Source: Dioszegia crocea (lineage: Eukaryota; Basidiomycota; Tremellomycetes; Tremellales; Bulleribasidiaceae). From it: a DNA stretch of 64,000 nucleotides. The notes under the pieces were generated by a model that saw only the letters and a list, made by a program, of their open reading frames with translations, was not told the DNA's origin and did no database searches. A program made the position numbers and the translations under genes. The stretch lies in contig BCKK01000004.1 of the NCBI GenBank assembly GCA_001600615.1, forward strand, positions 1,638,309-1,702,308. The letters run 5' to 3'. Shown here piece by piece: positions 10,197 to 21,588 of the stretch; within the stretch, counting starts at the first letter, position 1, and every line of letters starts with the position of its first letter.

Positions 10197-13100
10197 CTAA
10201 GATGTCGCGTACAGCGCCGGCTCAAACGCCCACGCTCCCATGCCCCCACCTGCACCACCTTGCTCCATCATCCCTACTCCTGCTCCAGCCCCCATCCCCG
10301 TCCCGCCCCCCGGTGCCCCCGCCCAGAACGGCAGTGACATCGAGGGTTCATAGAAAGTCTGTAGCCTTGCCCAAATTTCCGCCTGCTCCATCCTCTGCAT
10401 CCACTGTTGATCCTGATCCATCATAGGTGCCGAGTGAGAGGGGAGTCCCATCCCGATCGCGGCCGGATGTCCAGGCTGGTAGTTGAGCGACATGCCTTGT
10501 GAGGGGATACCAGGAGGCTGAAGCCAGTTAGTCGGGAGAGGGTCTGACGGACCGATGGATAGATCGTTCCAGAATGGTGTAGGTATGGATCGTGGTTGTG
10601 CTCCGCCGATACGAGCTGATTGACCAGTCTGAGGATAATTGGGGACAGGGTTGGATAGGACGCGAGGCTGGGAGGGTGTGTGGCTGGATGGAGGCGGTGA
10701 GGGGTAGTTGACTTGGCCACCGAGGAGGACAAAGATCATATCTTCCCCTTGTTGGACTGCCGGGCTTGTCGGGCGACTCGACCCAATCAACCCGGGATAG
10801 CGATTCTCCACCAGGCTGCACAAGATGGGGAGGAGGGACTGTAACCGTCAGCGAAAACCGGCGTCCCGATCCTGGTCATGGACTCACCAAAACTCCTTGA
10901 GCCCTTGGACAACCATGTTCCCTGATCATATCGCACCCTCCCCTCATTTCGTCATATGCGCGCCTGATGAACCCATCCTCCATATAAGGTCCACACCAGA
11001 TCGCCAGCGCCGCGAGTGAGACCGCGGCCGAGAAGGTCTGGACCCACGTCGACCACAATCGCGTAGCAAGACTGGGCTCATACCTCGCAATAAAGCCCGA
11101 GACGGCGATGATCGAAGTGGAAGCCACGAATGTCTCTTGAATGCAATTGCGCTCAGCCACCGTCAAGTTTGCGTGCCCAACAAGGGTCGATGAGAGTGGG
11201 GCGGCACGAAGCCGTTCGATGAGACGGCGCAGTGTCGGCCGGTGGAGGAACATCATGCTTTTGAAGTGGCACATGGATGTAGTTGACCGCGTCAAGTTCT
11301 TCACATTGACCAGCGACCGAGATGAGGAGAGCGGTGGTAGTTGTTCACCCGTAAGGATAGGGCAGTGCACCTCAGGTTGACGTTCCATACTGTCATAATC
11401 AGCATACGTTCCGCACTTCCAAACTCTCTGACTTACCTGTATCGATCTAGCATCTCGGACAAATTCTGCACCTTCGCCTCTAGATCGTCTTTACTGAGCG
11501 AGTCTGGTGCACACCCAATCTCAATGACCTGACTTTTGATGTGGCCCATGTACATGTACTTCAACTTGCACATTGGCATGTCGTCGTCCGGGTATTTGGC
11601 TTCGATACTGTTTTGCGGGATCGCAGTCCGCTGGCCGTGGTTGATCGACATGAGACAGTCGAGTGTGTACATCTCGTGGAATACCCGACGGCGGAAGGTC
11701 TGCTCAGCGATCGAAAGTGAGGGATGGGGATCTTTGTGTAGACCGAGCTGCAATATCAGAAGGGGACGAAATCATTTGATGACGGGCTTACCTGCTGCGC
11801 TGCGGAAGTCATTTGCCTCAGCCAGTAGAAGTTACTGGCGCCAGACCCCCGCCACCCAAACCCGACAAACAAAGACGCCAATCCCAATGCCTGCACACCC
11901 GCCACACTGGATCCCCAGCCAAAGTGCGTCTCGAAACATCGCTGCACACCTTCCCAATACTCGCCCACCAGCGGATTCTCGTGCGACCCTTCGATATCGA
12001 GATAAGTGTCTAGGGTGAGGAGCATGAGGACACAGGCTAGTTTGTGAGGTGTCAAGGGATTGGAAGGGGTAGGCGCATACACGCATGGCTCGTAAATGGC
12101 CTCAAATTCCTCCCGGCGCAGGATGTTCTGATACCACGTCGATTGTGCCCAGAACCGGTCCGCTTGACGCTTGGTCGTTGCTCGATCGGGAAGAATCCGG
12201 ACTATGCTCTTCAAGCGATAAAGAATCGCTCGTCGTTCGGCCGAGTCTTCCTCCACTGCGCCTGTGTTTCCGACCTAGCAGGTAAGCTTCAGTTTAGCAA
12301 TAGAAGAAGTGCCACTCACAATGAGTGCCGGTGCAGCATTGGCGCCAACCCAGTCATCCTCCTTTCTGCCTTCTGCGCCGACATTGCCCTCATCGATCAA
12401 CAGGCTTTCAACAGCCATGCGGCTGTGAGTCCTCTCTGGACAAAAGCCCCCATTCGATATCGGAGTATGCAGCACGAAGCTGGAGTGGCTGGACGATCTC
12501 TGTGTTGGCGAAAGTCTGTCGCTTTTACTGAGGCCAAGCTCGCTGTTTCCAGCTCGTAACTGCGGTGACTGCGAACTTCCCGCTCCTCCATTATCGATAC
12601 GAGTGGTCGAGAGGAGAGGATGTGGGGAAGAGGTTGGCTGCTCCCGGTGTGCGTGGGCAAGTGCCGCTTCGAGTTCCGCGATCCGATTGTGCAGATCTTC
12701 GGTCGAAGCGAGGACGAGTCGTTTCCCTTGCATACAGCTCAGGTCTTGGTCAGGACAGGCTAGGGCACAGCCCCGCTTTCGGCCTGGATAATCAGCATCG
12801 TATACGACCTGACGCAGCAGTAAACTTACAATTAGAGCACGGAAACACTCTGTCACATTTCGCCTTCATCCTTCGACATTCGGCACAGCTCTTTCTCCCA
12901 GCCGCGCCTTTCGTCTTTTCTCCCTCTTCTACCACTGGCTTGGCCTTCTTGCCGCTCCGAGGTTTAGCAGGGCTGGTGGACCCTTCGCCTTTACTTTGCA
13001 ATTCTGGCCCACCATCCGCCATGTCTGTTGGCTTCACATCTTCCCCACTGAAACCCAATCCCATCCCAGCTAGCGCCAACCCTGCTTCCACTTCATTCTC

Positions 13101-13654
13101 GGCCGAATGCTGCGGCCCCTTGGACCGCCGCCGCTTCAGTGAGACATCTTCACCTCTTTGCATATCCTCGGGTACGTGACCATTTGGCGCTGTATGTCCA
13201 CTATTCTCGGCTGGCACGGCAGTCTTCGGGTTATGGCCGAAAGGCGGTGTAATCCTGCCTGGACCAGGATGAGAGGCAGACGGGACAGCCTGACCACTCG
13301 CTGAACGAATGGGCGCGATTGGATATGTAGGATCCCATCCTCGTACTGAGACCGGCTCTTGTCGCGTGAGCGACGATGGGTGTGAATTATAGGGGTTGAT
13401 CATCGCATGTGGCGGTTGCTGGGCGTACGGCAATCCTGGCGATGAGGGAAATGAAGGGATGTGACTGAGCTGTTGCGGGTATGGCGAGGATAGGTGTCCG
13501 GGGAATGGGAGATATGGTAAGGCGGATGATGGGCCTTTCAAAGATGGGCTGTCTCGAGCCCTTGACGACCGATCAGAACCTTCACCAGTCTATTGATTGT
13601 TAGTAAGTGATCCGAACCAGTCAAAGCGTGCCGACCAACATTCAGTTCACTCAT
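10197..13654 (-). CDS. Zn2Cys6 fungal-specific transcription factor
   Basis: Model: seven exons, 13654-13640, 13589-12830, 12783-12320, 12274-11792, 11747-11437, 11389-10888 and 10838-10197, giving 1058 residues. A long Pro/Ser-rich N-terminus ends in basic KKAKP-type sequence. The zinc cluster lies at residues 240-268 with cysteines at 240, 243, 250, 256, 259 and most likely 268 (Cys264 is an extra); it is completed only after splicing at 12830/12783. A short coiled-coil-like stretch follows (LHNRIAELEAALAHAHRE). The fungal_TF_MHR region includes FYWLRQMTSAAQQ joined across a splice to LGLHKDPHPS, and then RRRVFHEMYTLDC. The C-terminus is Gly/Met/Pro-rich. It is expected to act in the nucleus; the target genes cannot be told from sequence. 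The first intron donor (GTTGGT) is weak, so exon 1 is least certain. Confidence 0.88.
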
Positions 13655-14340
13655 TTTCCACTTTCAACCTCGTCGTCTGTCCTTGCAAGACCTCCACCTA
13701 GATGACCAAGCCGTTCGTGGATCTGCAGTGGGTACACACCCAATTTGATGGGATCTGCGCGGTCCGAGTTTTCCGGAGGCGGGCGAAAATGATCGTTTCA
13801 CCTTCTGGTTACTTGAATCCAACTGGTCAAAGTTCGAGCTTTGAGCGATGGAGACGATGCCGCGCGGTAGGAGGAGGCTAGGTAGTACTATCTGTGAGGT
13901 CTTTGAGGATTAAGGATGATTGTGAGGGATGAATCGGTCGGCAACTGTCATCAAACGACGCTTCGGGGGCAAAAGGACCAAAGGGGTCCGAGACATCTGA
14001 TTACGTTACCTTTGGACTGGTTGTGGCGGCTGACAGTGGCGCCCCGCATCGCACTCTTTGCCACAAATAGCAACCAGGTGCTAATTCGCAGACTATGTAT
14101 CGCCGCACAAGGGCAGGAGCCTGCAGGAGTATTCGCGAGTCATAGCAGAACTAATGCCTGAGCGCTACCGAAGTGTTAATCGGGCACTAGAGCGGGCAGA
14201 CCGAGGTAGGATCGTCGGCCGGGCTGCGGGCAGATAGGTGGAGGCCAAGAACGGAAAGACCGATGAGTGCACGTATACTCGGTCACAGCGAAGCCGTCGC
14301 TTGTCTGCGATATTGACCCAATTGTGTACATGCTCTACCC
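13655..14340. other. Intergenic, promoter side of the Zn2Cys6 factor
   Basis: About 690 bp between the factor's start and the stop of the aminotransferase gene, both on the minus strand. I recognise no gene, RNA or clear repeat here. Confidence 0.5.
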
Positions 14341-16192
14341 TCAGATCTTCACATCATTCGCGATAACGCTCCACTCGTGCTCAATCTCACCAGTCTGGAT
14401 ACCGACGATACGGTCCAGCATCGCCTTGGAGATCCCGCCCATTCCGGTTGGACCAGTAGGGATGATCAGATCGCGTCCTTCATATCCAATCCTGAGATAT
14501 TAGTTGCCTTTCGCCTCCTCGAAGGCGCCGTCAGACTCACTTGTCAACACTGGAAATGATCGCTGCGGTCCCTGTTCCGAAGACCTCCAATAGCGACCCG
14601 TCCTTCTCTGCATCTACCAGGTCCTTCATGATCAACTTCCGCTCGCTGACCTTCAGGTTTTCTGGGAGTCCGGGAATAGGGGTCTTGCCGGAGGCGTGAT
14701 CTCGTGCAACTTCCAGGACACTGCTCTATCAGCTTTCCTCTAATGCTGATTCGTGCAAATCAGTCGTAAAACAACTCGCCTGTCTCTTGTCACACCGGGC
14801 AATACAACATCATCAAGAGGAGGTGTGCAAAGCTCGATAGAGCCATCGGGGTGTTTGAATGCTACGAACAGGTTCATTGTGCCGACCTGGGAATGTCAGC
14901 GAAAATCAGTGGTGTCAATAGCGGGCGTGCATGCTCACCTCGGTCAACGCATGCTCTTCGCCCAACAACCAGAGGTTCTGGCTATAGCCTTCTGCCATGG
15001 CCTCTTTCTGGGGAACGATACCTGGAGCATAGCTAACGATAAGCTTGAATGACAAAGGCAAGGGTAAGATAAAGGCTCACTTCGCTCCAAGCTTGTAGCT
15101 TCCTGTACCTCCTGGAGTAGCCCTCACGTATTTTGTAGTTGCGAGCAATTGTACAGGCTTAAATCCGCCTTAAAACGTCAGAAATGTACCGGGTGCAGAA
15201 TCAAACAGCACTCACTGGCGTAGTAAGGTCCTACAGGGCAGCAAATGACGAAGAGCAGGGCATCGCTGGACGGCCCAACACCAAGGGCTTTCTGAGTTGC
15301 AATGAGAGTGGGACCTGTATGTCAGCTTCCGTAAAGCTTGACATTTTCAATCAGTCAGTCACTCACGGATGTACAGTGAGAAGCCCTTATCCTGGGGGAT
15401 CCAGTCTTTATCAACCATTACGAGCTTCTTGATGAGTTCTGTAAGCTCTTCGCCATCAAATGTCTGGTGAAATCAGCTTGATCCTTCACTCCGACAAAAG
15501 CGAGATATCGTACGGGTAGAGCGATGCGACTAGCACTCTATCTCGTCAGCTATGCCTCCAACATCGAGCCGTGGACATACGCGGTTCATACGGGCCATAT
15601 TTTTGTCAGGTCTGAACAAACGGACGGTTCCATCGGGATTTCTGTAGGCTTTCATGCCTTCGAATCTAAGGATCAGCTATGGCAGCACCGCAGCCACCGA
15701 GGGCAGATCTCACAATGTGAAGGCGTAATGGAAAACAGTGCACGACGGGTCTAGGTCCAGGGGTCCATCTATAAATCAGTCTCTATACCCTTATCTCTCA
15801 TCACGGAACAGAACGTACAAGGCCTGATTTCAGGGTTAGCCCAACCCGTAGCTGAGTTCCATGGGATGGTGAGCATATGATCGGTAAATGTATGACCAAA
15901 TACAAGCTTCGAAGAAGCTGGTCGCTTCTTGGGAGAGTCGGTGAGTTGGATTTTAGTCAGATTTGACTGGAATTATCAGCTCTCAGCGAACTACTTTGTC
16001 ACAGGATGCTCAACTCACATCGATATCGGGCAATTGGATGATTTCACCAGTCATGACATCTCGTGCTGGTCCGCCCTTATACGTCCTGACCTGAAATGGG
16101 GCTACGACGGGAGCAAGACGAGCGCGGCTGACGCCCGCTGACCATCGGGGCAGAGCCGAGAAGCGCGTGAGGGACGAGCGAATGGCGGACAT
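14341..16192 (-). CDS. BAT1: Branched-chain-amino-acid aminotransferase, mitochondrial
   Basis: Model: twelve exons (16192-16019, 15966-15819, 15768-15714, 15665-15581, 15537-15514, 15463-15367, 15314-15216, 15168-15081, 15032-14939, 14886-14780, 14720-14541, 14491-14341), 433 residues. It transfers the amino group between Leu/Ile/Val and 2-oxoglutarate using PLP. Family hallmarks appear in order: [43 protein letters not shown] with the PLP-binding Lys at about residue 253, [19 protein letters not shown], and [10 protein letters not shown]. The first about 40 residues are Arg/Ser-rich without acids, a mitochondrial presequence, so BAT1 rather than the cytosolic form is likely. Intron 10 uses a GC donor (GCGAGT at 14779-14774); the other introns are GT-AG. 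Confidence 0.95.
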
Positions 16193-16367
16193 TGCTCCAG
16201 ATTCTTTTTGGTGATGGCGTGGAAGATGTAGGCCTGTGCTAGCGGTTGACAACGCCCTTATAGCCTGTTTTTTTATCTGATGAAGAGATATACAAGTGAG
16301 ATGGACATTTTCGAGTCGGATCAGCCAGCTGGCAGGTCCCGGCCGAAGCGCCGGAGATAACGCTTGA

Positions 16368-16373
16368 CACGTG
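16368..16373. promoter_or_regulatory. CACGTG E-box upstream of the aminotransferase
   Basis: GACACGTGACC is centred about 175 bp upstream of the ATG at 16192. It is a plausible bHLH site, but no Leu3-type CCGGNNCCGG element was found nearby. Confidence 0.3.
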
Positions 16374-16461
16374 ACCACTTGTGGGGTGGTGCTGGGGTGG
16401 TGGTGCGTGTTAAACCGCTCAAGTGCTCATACTGTACAATACTTGACGTATATAGGCTTCC

Positions 16462-17605
16462 TTATAGTCCAGAAGGCATCCTAGCTCCTGCTGGCGCAGC
16501 GTTGTTGTCCCTGAAATCCCTCGCAATCTCCTCCATCGTCACCCACTCGACCCCCTCGTGGGTGTTGACCCACTCGATGAAGCGCTCAAGCATCATAAGT
16601 ACATCTAAAGCGTCAACAAGATCCTCTCCTATTGTAGACTGACGTACGAGGTCGACCCGAAACATCCGGATGGATCGTAATGGGCATACAGAACCCATCA
16701 GGGTACTCGCGATAGCAATATTCAAAGTGTGCCTTCCACTTTTCTTCAATCCCTCTCACGTCGACGAATCCGTGAGAATTCTTCGAATCTTTGATGAACA
16801 TCAGAGGGGGTAGATCGTCCAGCTATACGTCTAATTAGCGAGGGGCAATCAGACGCGCAGCAGACTCACGTCCCAATTCGCCGGGATCTGCACCATTCCC
16901 GTCTCTTCCCCTCGCTTCAGCGGCTCCATCCACGTCTTGGCCTTCTGGCTGTAATCGATAGGCTTCCAGCTATCTCCAATACGTAGCCAGTACGCTTGAC
17001 AGTCATGGTGCTGGAATGAATGATCTGTAGCGCATGAGCATTTTCCAGATTGGAGGCAGCAGGATCTGTACCCACCATACAAGATACCCTTCTCAAGCAT
17101 CATCTCCGTCCCCTCTTTGCTGACTTCCCACCATGGCGCTACGCTCCCCACAGGCGACTTGCCACAGAAATCAGTAAGCTGTTTGAAGGTATGCTCCAGG
17201 ATTTCCAACTGCTGCTCTGGTGACATTGCCGTAGGGTTCTCATGTGAGTAGCCATGTAAGCCTCTTGAGACATATCAGCGACATCGTCACCCACTTGCGT
17301 AATAGATGGCCTACATCTCATGTCCCTGATCTCGAACCATAGCCATCTCTTTAGGAAACGTGTCGAGCGAATGACCAGGTATGAACCAGGTCGTCTTGAT
17401 ACCGTATTTGGCGAACATCTTGAGCAGCCGGGGTGTGCCTACTTCACCTGCGAACATCCCTCTGGATATGTCTCCTGGTGAGTCTTCACCGCCATAAGAG
17501 CCCAGCCTGAACTTCAGTCGAGTATGAGGAGATGATGAAGGTTCAGGCTCACCATCCGGCTACCGCATCAACATCCACGCCGAACGTGAGTAGTTTCCGG
17601 CCCAT
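16462..17605 (-). CDS. Polysaccharide deacetylase family protein (NodB/CE4 fold, PgdA/PuuE-like)
   Basis: Model: six exons (17605-17553, 17506-17315, 17263-17076, 17024-16870, 16822-16648, 16604-16462), 301 residues. Conserved CE4 features appear in order: [11 protein letters not shown] near the N-terminus with the catalytic/metal Asp region; [14 protein letters not shown] with the two metal-binding His; APWWEVS; and [11 protein letters not shown] carrying the C-terminal His. The [17 protein letters not shown] insertion and HPDVSGRP motif place it closer to the bacterial PgdA/allantoinase-like (PuuE) branch than to secreted fungal chitin deacetylases. There is no signal peptide or GPI signal from this start, so a cytosolic role is likely; the substrate is unknown. 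Splices at 17315/17263 and 17076/17024 restore the conserved motifs, which fixes the model. Confidence 0.88.
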
Positions 17606-18124
17606 CTTGTGTGTTGCAGGTGAAGGACTCTGAGCGCGAAGTATGTGGTATATGCACAGTAGAGGTTGCCTATTGTGTGTAAGTCACTCAACAAGCCAGA
17701 TCCCGGCTCAGTTGGCGGACCGATAAGAGTGGAGGCATCGGCACGAGATGCCGAAGGCGGACCGCAGTGGCACTGGGCGTACTAAGCTGTGCTCGCGGCT
17801 GGCCTGAGTAATTTACCCTCTCACTGCCTGTTGCAGCTTGCCTGCGCCCAACTCGACACCATCATCTAGCAGGACAGAGTTAGGGAAGAAAGCCATGGTA
17901 ACCACACAAAAGCGACAGCCTGGGCTGTTTCCACCTCATCTACCTTCGCCTATAATTATACATTGGATAGAACATGTAACAGATTATTCAGTCTATTCAC
18001 CGTGTTTCTTTCTCTTCCTGCACTTCCAACAACAAGCAATACAGCTTGATTTACTCTTCTTCCACCCAGTAAAGTTTCCATTCCCTCCCCGGTCCTCAGA
18101 TCTCCTCCTCGACTCTCGCCTCTT
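17606..18124. other. Intergenic between the deacetylase and SCH9
   Basis: About 520 bp upstream of the deacetylase. A 27-codon open stretch starting with ATG at 17894 on the minus strand cannot be joined convincingly to the deacetylase and is probably leader. No RNA gene recognised. Confidence 0.45.
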
Positions 18125-21084
18125 CTAGTCCATATCCACATCACTCTGCCTCCTCGTCCTCGCCCCCTCCATCTCTTCATCCTCTTCGTACTCCTCATCA
18201 TCCTCATCTCCCTCTTCTACCGCGTGCTCATGATCTGACCCATCATCCATGGCGCCATCACGACCGGCATCCAGCATCGATTGGGGCTATACCTCATCAG
18301 CTATGCCCAAACCGAACGCAGGACTACAACTCACCATGAGACTCTCGCCAGTATAAGTGAACCCCCTGAAGTTCTCTTGCACACTACTGGTCAACATGCT
18401 TCCCGGACCTCCCGCCGCTCCGCTCAAACCACCCTTCTGGCCACCAGCAATCGCAACCCCGCCGTTCGACTTAGCGAGGTGCATATGGCTCGCATCCCGC
18501 AGACTACCACCAGGACCCACAAACATGTGTTTGCCAGTCTGTGGTGCCTCATACCCATCATCATCGGTGATAGGTGCGCCCGCATCCTGTAACGACGAGT
18601 TGGTGAACTCCGGATCGAAGTTCGCGACAGACTCATCCGAGTCCACGATGGGTTTGAAGGGCGGTGTGATCTGCTTGTGATATAGCAGATCCCAGTCGAT
18701 ACTGGCGAAGAAAGGGTGTTCTTTCAGTTCCGCTGCGCCGCGCTTGGCTCCGAGTCGGTTTAGGGGATTTCGGTTAAGGAGCTAGGACCTCAGTATTTGC
18801 TTTGTTCCCGATAAGACAACACTCACGCCTTTAACAAATTGCTTGCCGTCTTCGCCGATGACTATAGCACCAAGATGGTCTGATTAACTTAGTCCACGCA
18901 GGAGCCCGTCAGAGTACTACTTACCGTGCTTTGGGAACCGGATCTTGCCGTAGCCTAATCGGGTAAGCTGAATCCAAATCACCAGCCCGGAAGTGCAACT
19001 CACAAATTAGTCTGTACATCTCCTGTGTCTGCTCGGCATAGAATGGACTCCAGCCACAGCACATTTCGAACAGTAGCACACCGAGTGACCAGAAATCGAC
19101 ATGTTTACCATAACCCTTCTCATCAAGCAGCACTTCAGGCGCGAGATATCTGACTCGTCAGCGTAATCCACTTCCAAGTCGAGAGACGTACTCTGTGGTT
19201 CCGCAGAAGGTGTTGGTGAGCTGATCGTTGGACAAATCAGGCTTTGACAGCCCAAAGTCACAAAGCGCAACATGTCCAGTCGCATCGAGGAGGATGTTCT
19301 CGGGTTTCAAGTCACTACAGAGATTAGCCAGGTTATCTATTTAACGAGCAGACGTACCGATAGACAATGTTGAACTTGTGCAAATGTTCCAAAGCCAAAA
19401 TCAACTCGGCGATGTAGAATCTCGCTCTATCTTCGGAGAATCGACCTTCCTTCTGCAAATGCCAGAACAATTCTCCACCACATTTGTAATCCGTGACGAA
19501 GTACAACTCCTTCTCGGTTTGGAAAGAGAATTTGAGACCGACGAGGAACGGGCATTCGAGCGATCGCTGGAGGATCTTTCGTTCGCCAATGGTATGCGCC
19601 ACCTCCTTCTTGGCGACAATCTCCTTTTTGGAGAGTACCTTCATGGCGTAGATTCGGCGAGTGTCGCGTTTGCGTACTTGGAAAACCCGACCGAATGTGC
19701 CTCGGCCGATGAGCTTCAGGAATTCGAAGTCCGACGGTCGGAGATGGACCTTGTTCTGCGACTGTCAGCTTTATGCCCTCGTAAAAATACCATGAACAAA
19801 ATAGCTCACCCTAATGGCGTGGTAGGTCAGTTGCAACCAGACCTCGCCTGTAACAGTCTCCTTTCCTCTCGTGGCTAGCTTGTGCCACCCATCGAGTGTA
19901 TAGCCATCTTTGAGGACGGGCTTGATATCGAGCATTCCCAAGAATCCCTCTCCTTCCCGACCGCGATCATACACGGAAACGTGCAAAGCCGAGTTGGATG
20001 AAGTGAGGTCGCTAGATTCGTCAGCGTACGCTCGTGAATCACTCGTCGCCTGAACTCACAAAGCTACTTCCTCCTTCCATACCGGATCTCCAGGTCCCGG
20101 CTTCCCCAACCAACTGCCACCGCCAGCTGGCTCTTCCGCTTTTGGCGTCTGCAAACCTTCCTCCCTCCTGCCCTTCCCCCTCGACATTGCATCCGCGAAC
20201 GCCCGACTGATTGTGCCTACGCCCAAAGCACTAGTGCTACGAGGCAGGTTCGGCATCATCGGTTGCGCAGTAGCGGTGGTGAACGGCACACTGGCTGGAG
20301 AAGATGCAGGGTGGGGTCCGGCCGAAATAAATTCGTTCTGCTCGAATTGCATGACGACGTATGGTTCGGATGCTGCCCCATGTAGCACAGCCAAGCCTTT
20401 CGCCGATATAAGCTTTACGCTGAGTAGCCCGCGGATAGAACCCTGGTGGACTGTAGGATTGCCCTCTGTGGTGGATGATGACGGAGTGGCGAGATTATGC
20501 TGGTCATCCTCTCGCACCGCCTCTGGTGGCGATGATTCTCCCGAACCCGGCTGACCGGCTCCTGCGACCCCTTCCGAGCTCAAGCGGCTCATCGCCTTCC
20601 GCATCTTGGGTGGTTCACGCAGACCGAACCCGATTCCGGCCGTGTGGCCCATCGAATCTCCGACGGTGACACCAGTAGTGGGCTGACCTGCACCAGGTGT
20701 ACCAAGCGGAAGGGGTAAGAACGCTCCGTGACTAGTCGGTGTGCGAAGTCCGCTGTTCATGGATGGTGCGGGGGAGAGAGGGCGGCGGGATGGGTCGAGT
20801 GACAGAGTGGCGGTGGATCGAGACAGACCAGGGGAGGGGTGTGAGTCGAAAGGATTGGATGTGGGGTTGGCGCGAGGTGTGGCTTGGTCAGAAGGACCAC
20901 CGAGCGCAGTAAACGACGGAGATGGGGAGAGTGTAGGGGATGCTGTATCACCACGAGAGTTGGAGGTTTGGGATTGGGTGTTGGCTGAGCCTGACCCGGG
21001 CCATAATTGCTGAGTCACGGGTCAGCAAGAACAACAACCGACTCGGAGCTTGTTTCTCAAACACACCTTGACGCCTTTCAACAT
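18125..21084 (-). CDS. SCH9: AGC-family protein kinase SCH9 (C2 domain plus kinase)
   Basis: Model: ten exons (21084-21067, 21009-20060, 20011-19810, 19755-19358, 19314-19192, 19149-19004, 18954-18925, 18861-18827, 18781-18335, 18286-18125), 836 residues. A disordered Ser/Pro-rich N-terminus leads to a C2 domain ([16 protein letters not shown] through [15 protein letters not shown], about residues 200-390). The kinase domain follows: [46 protein letters not shown] in the activation loop. The AGC tail carries the hydrophobic motif FRGFTY at about 772-777 with Thr776 as the TORC2/TORC1-type phosphosite. It ends in an acidic stretch. SCH9 is the nutrient-regulated S6K/AKT-like kinase controlling ribosome production and stress responses. 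A CACGTG lies about 360 bp upstream. Confidence 0.95.
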
Positions 21085-21588
21085 GCTGGCAATGAGAGGG
21101 ATGGGCTGTATATAATGCGAATCTCGATCCGGCACCGAGGTAGTATAGACCAAGGGGGATGTTCAGATTTGCCTGACGCTCGAGAACGGAAAGCGGCTAG
21201 ACAAGGCGGGTCCGATCAATAGCAGCTCGGGCGTTTCTGTAGCGATTTGTGTGATTCTTTCCTCTCCAGCTTTGCCAAATTGTCCGCTGTTGAAGCCGAA
21301 AGGTGCTTCAGGTGTAGGTATGATACAAGAGGTGGGTAGATAATGATAGATGAGGTTGCTGCGGGTCTTTGTGGATGGGTCTCGGCTCCCAGTCAGATGA
21401 CGTTGATTTTAAAGCCACTTTCGGCGCTTAACGCCGTCATCACGTGCGCCGGCTTGGCTCTAGGCATGTGGCAGTGAAGGGACGAGCTGTCCATCGACGA
21501 TGCCAGGAAGCAATACCACAGCATGCCAATGCAGAGAATCAAGACCCACTCTACTATACTTACAAGCTTAACAAGGCCCCATGGTCAT
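21085..21588. other. SCH9 promoter region
   Basis: About 500 bp between the SCH9 start and the end of the glutamate-cysteine ligase gene. It contains a CACGTG at 21441-21446 and GC-rich DNA around 21415-21460. No gene recognised. Confidence 0.5.

Noticed and set aside
17811..17894. Short ATG-initiated frame upstream of the deacetylase
   Set aside because: No splice joins it in frame to the conserved enzyme; the ATG at 17605 directly precedes the first CE4 motif.
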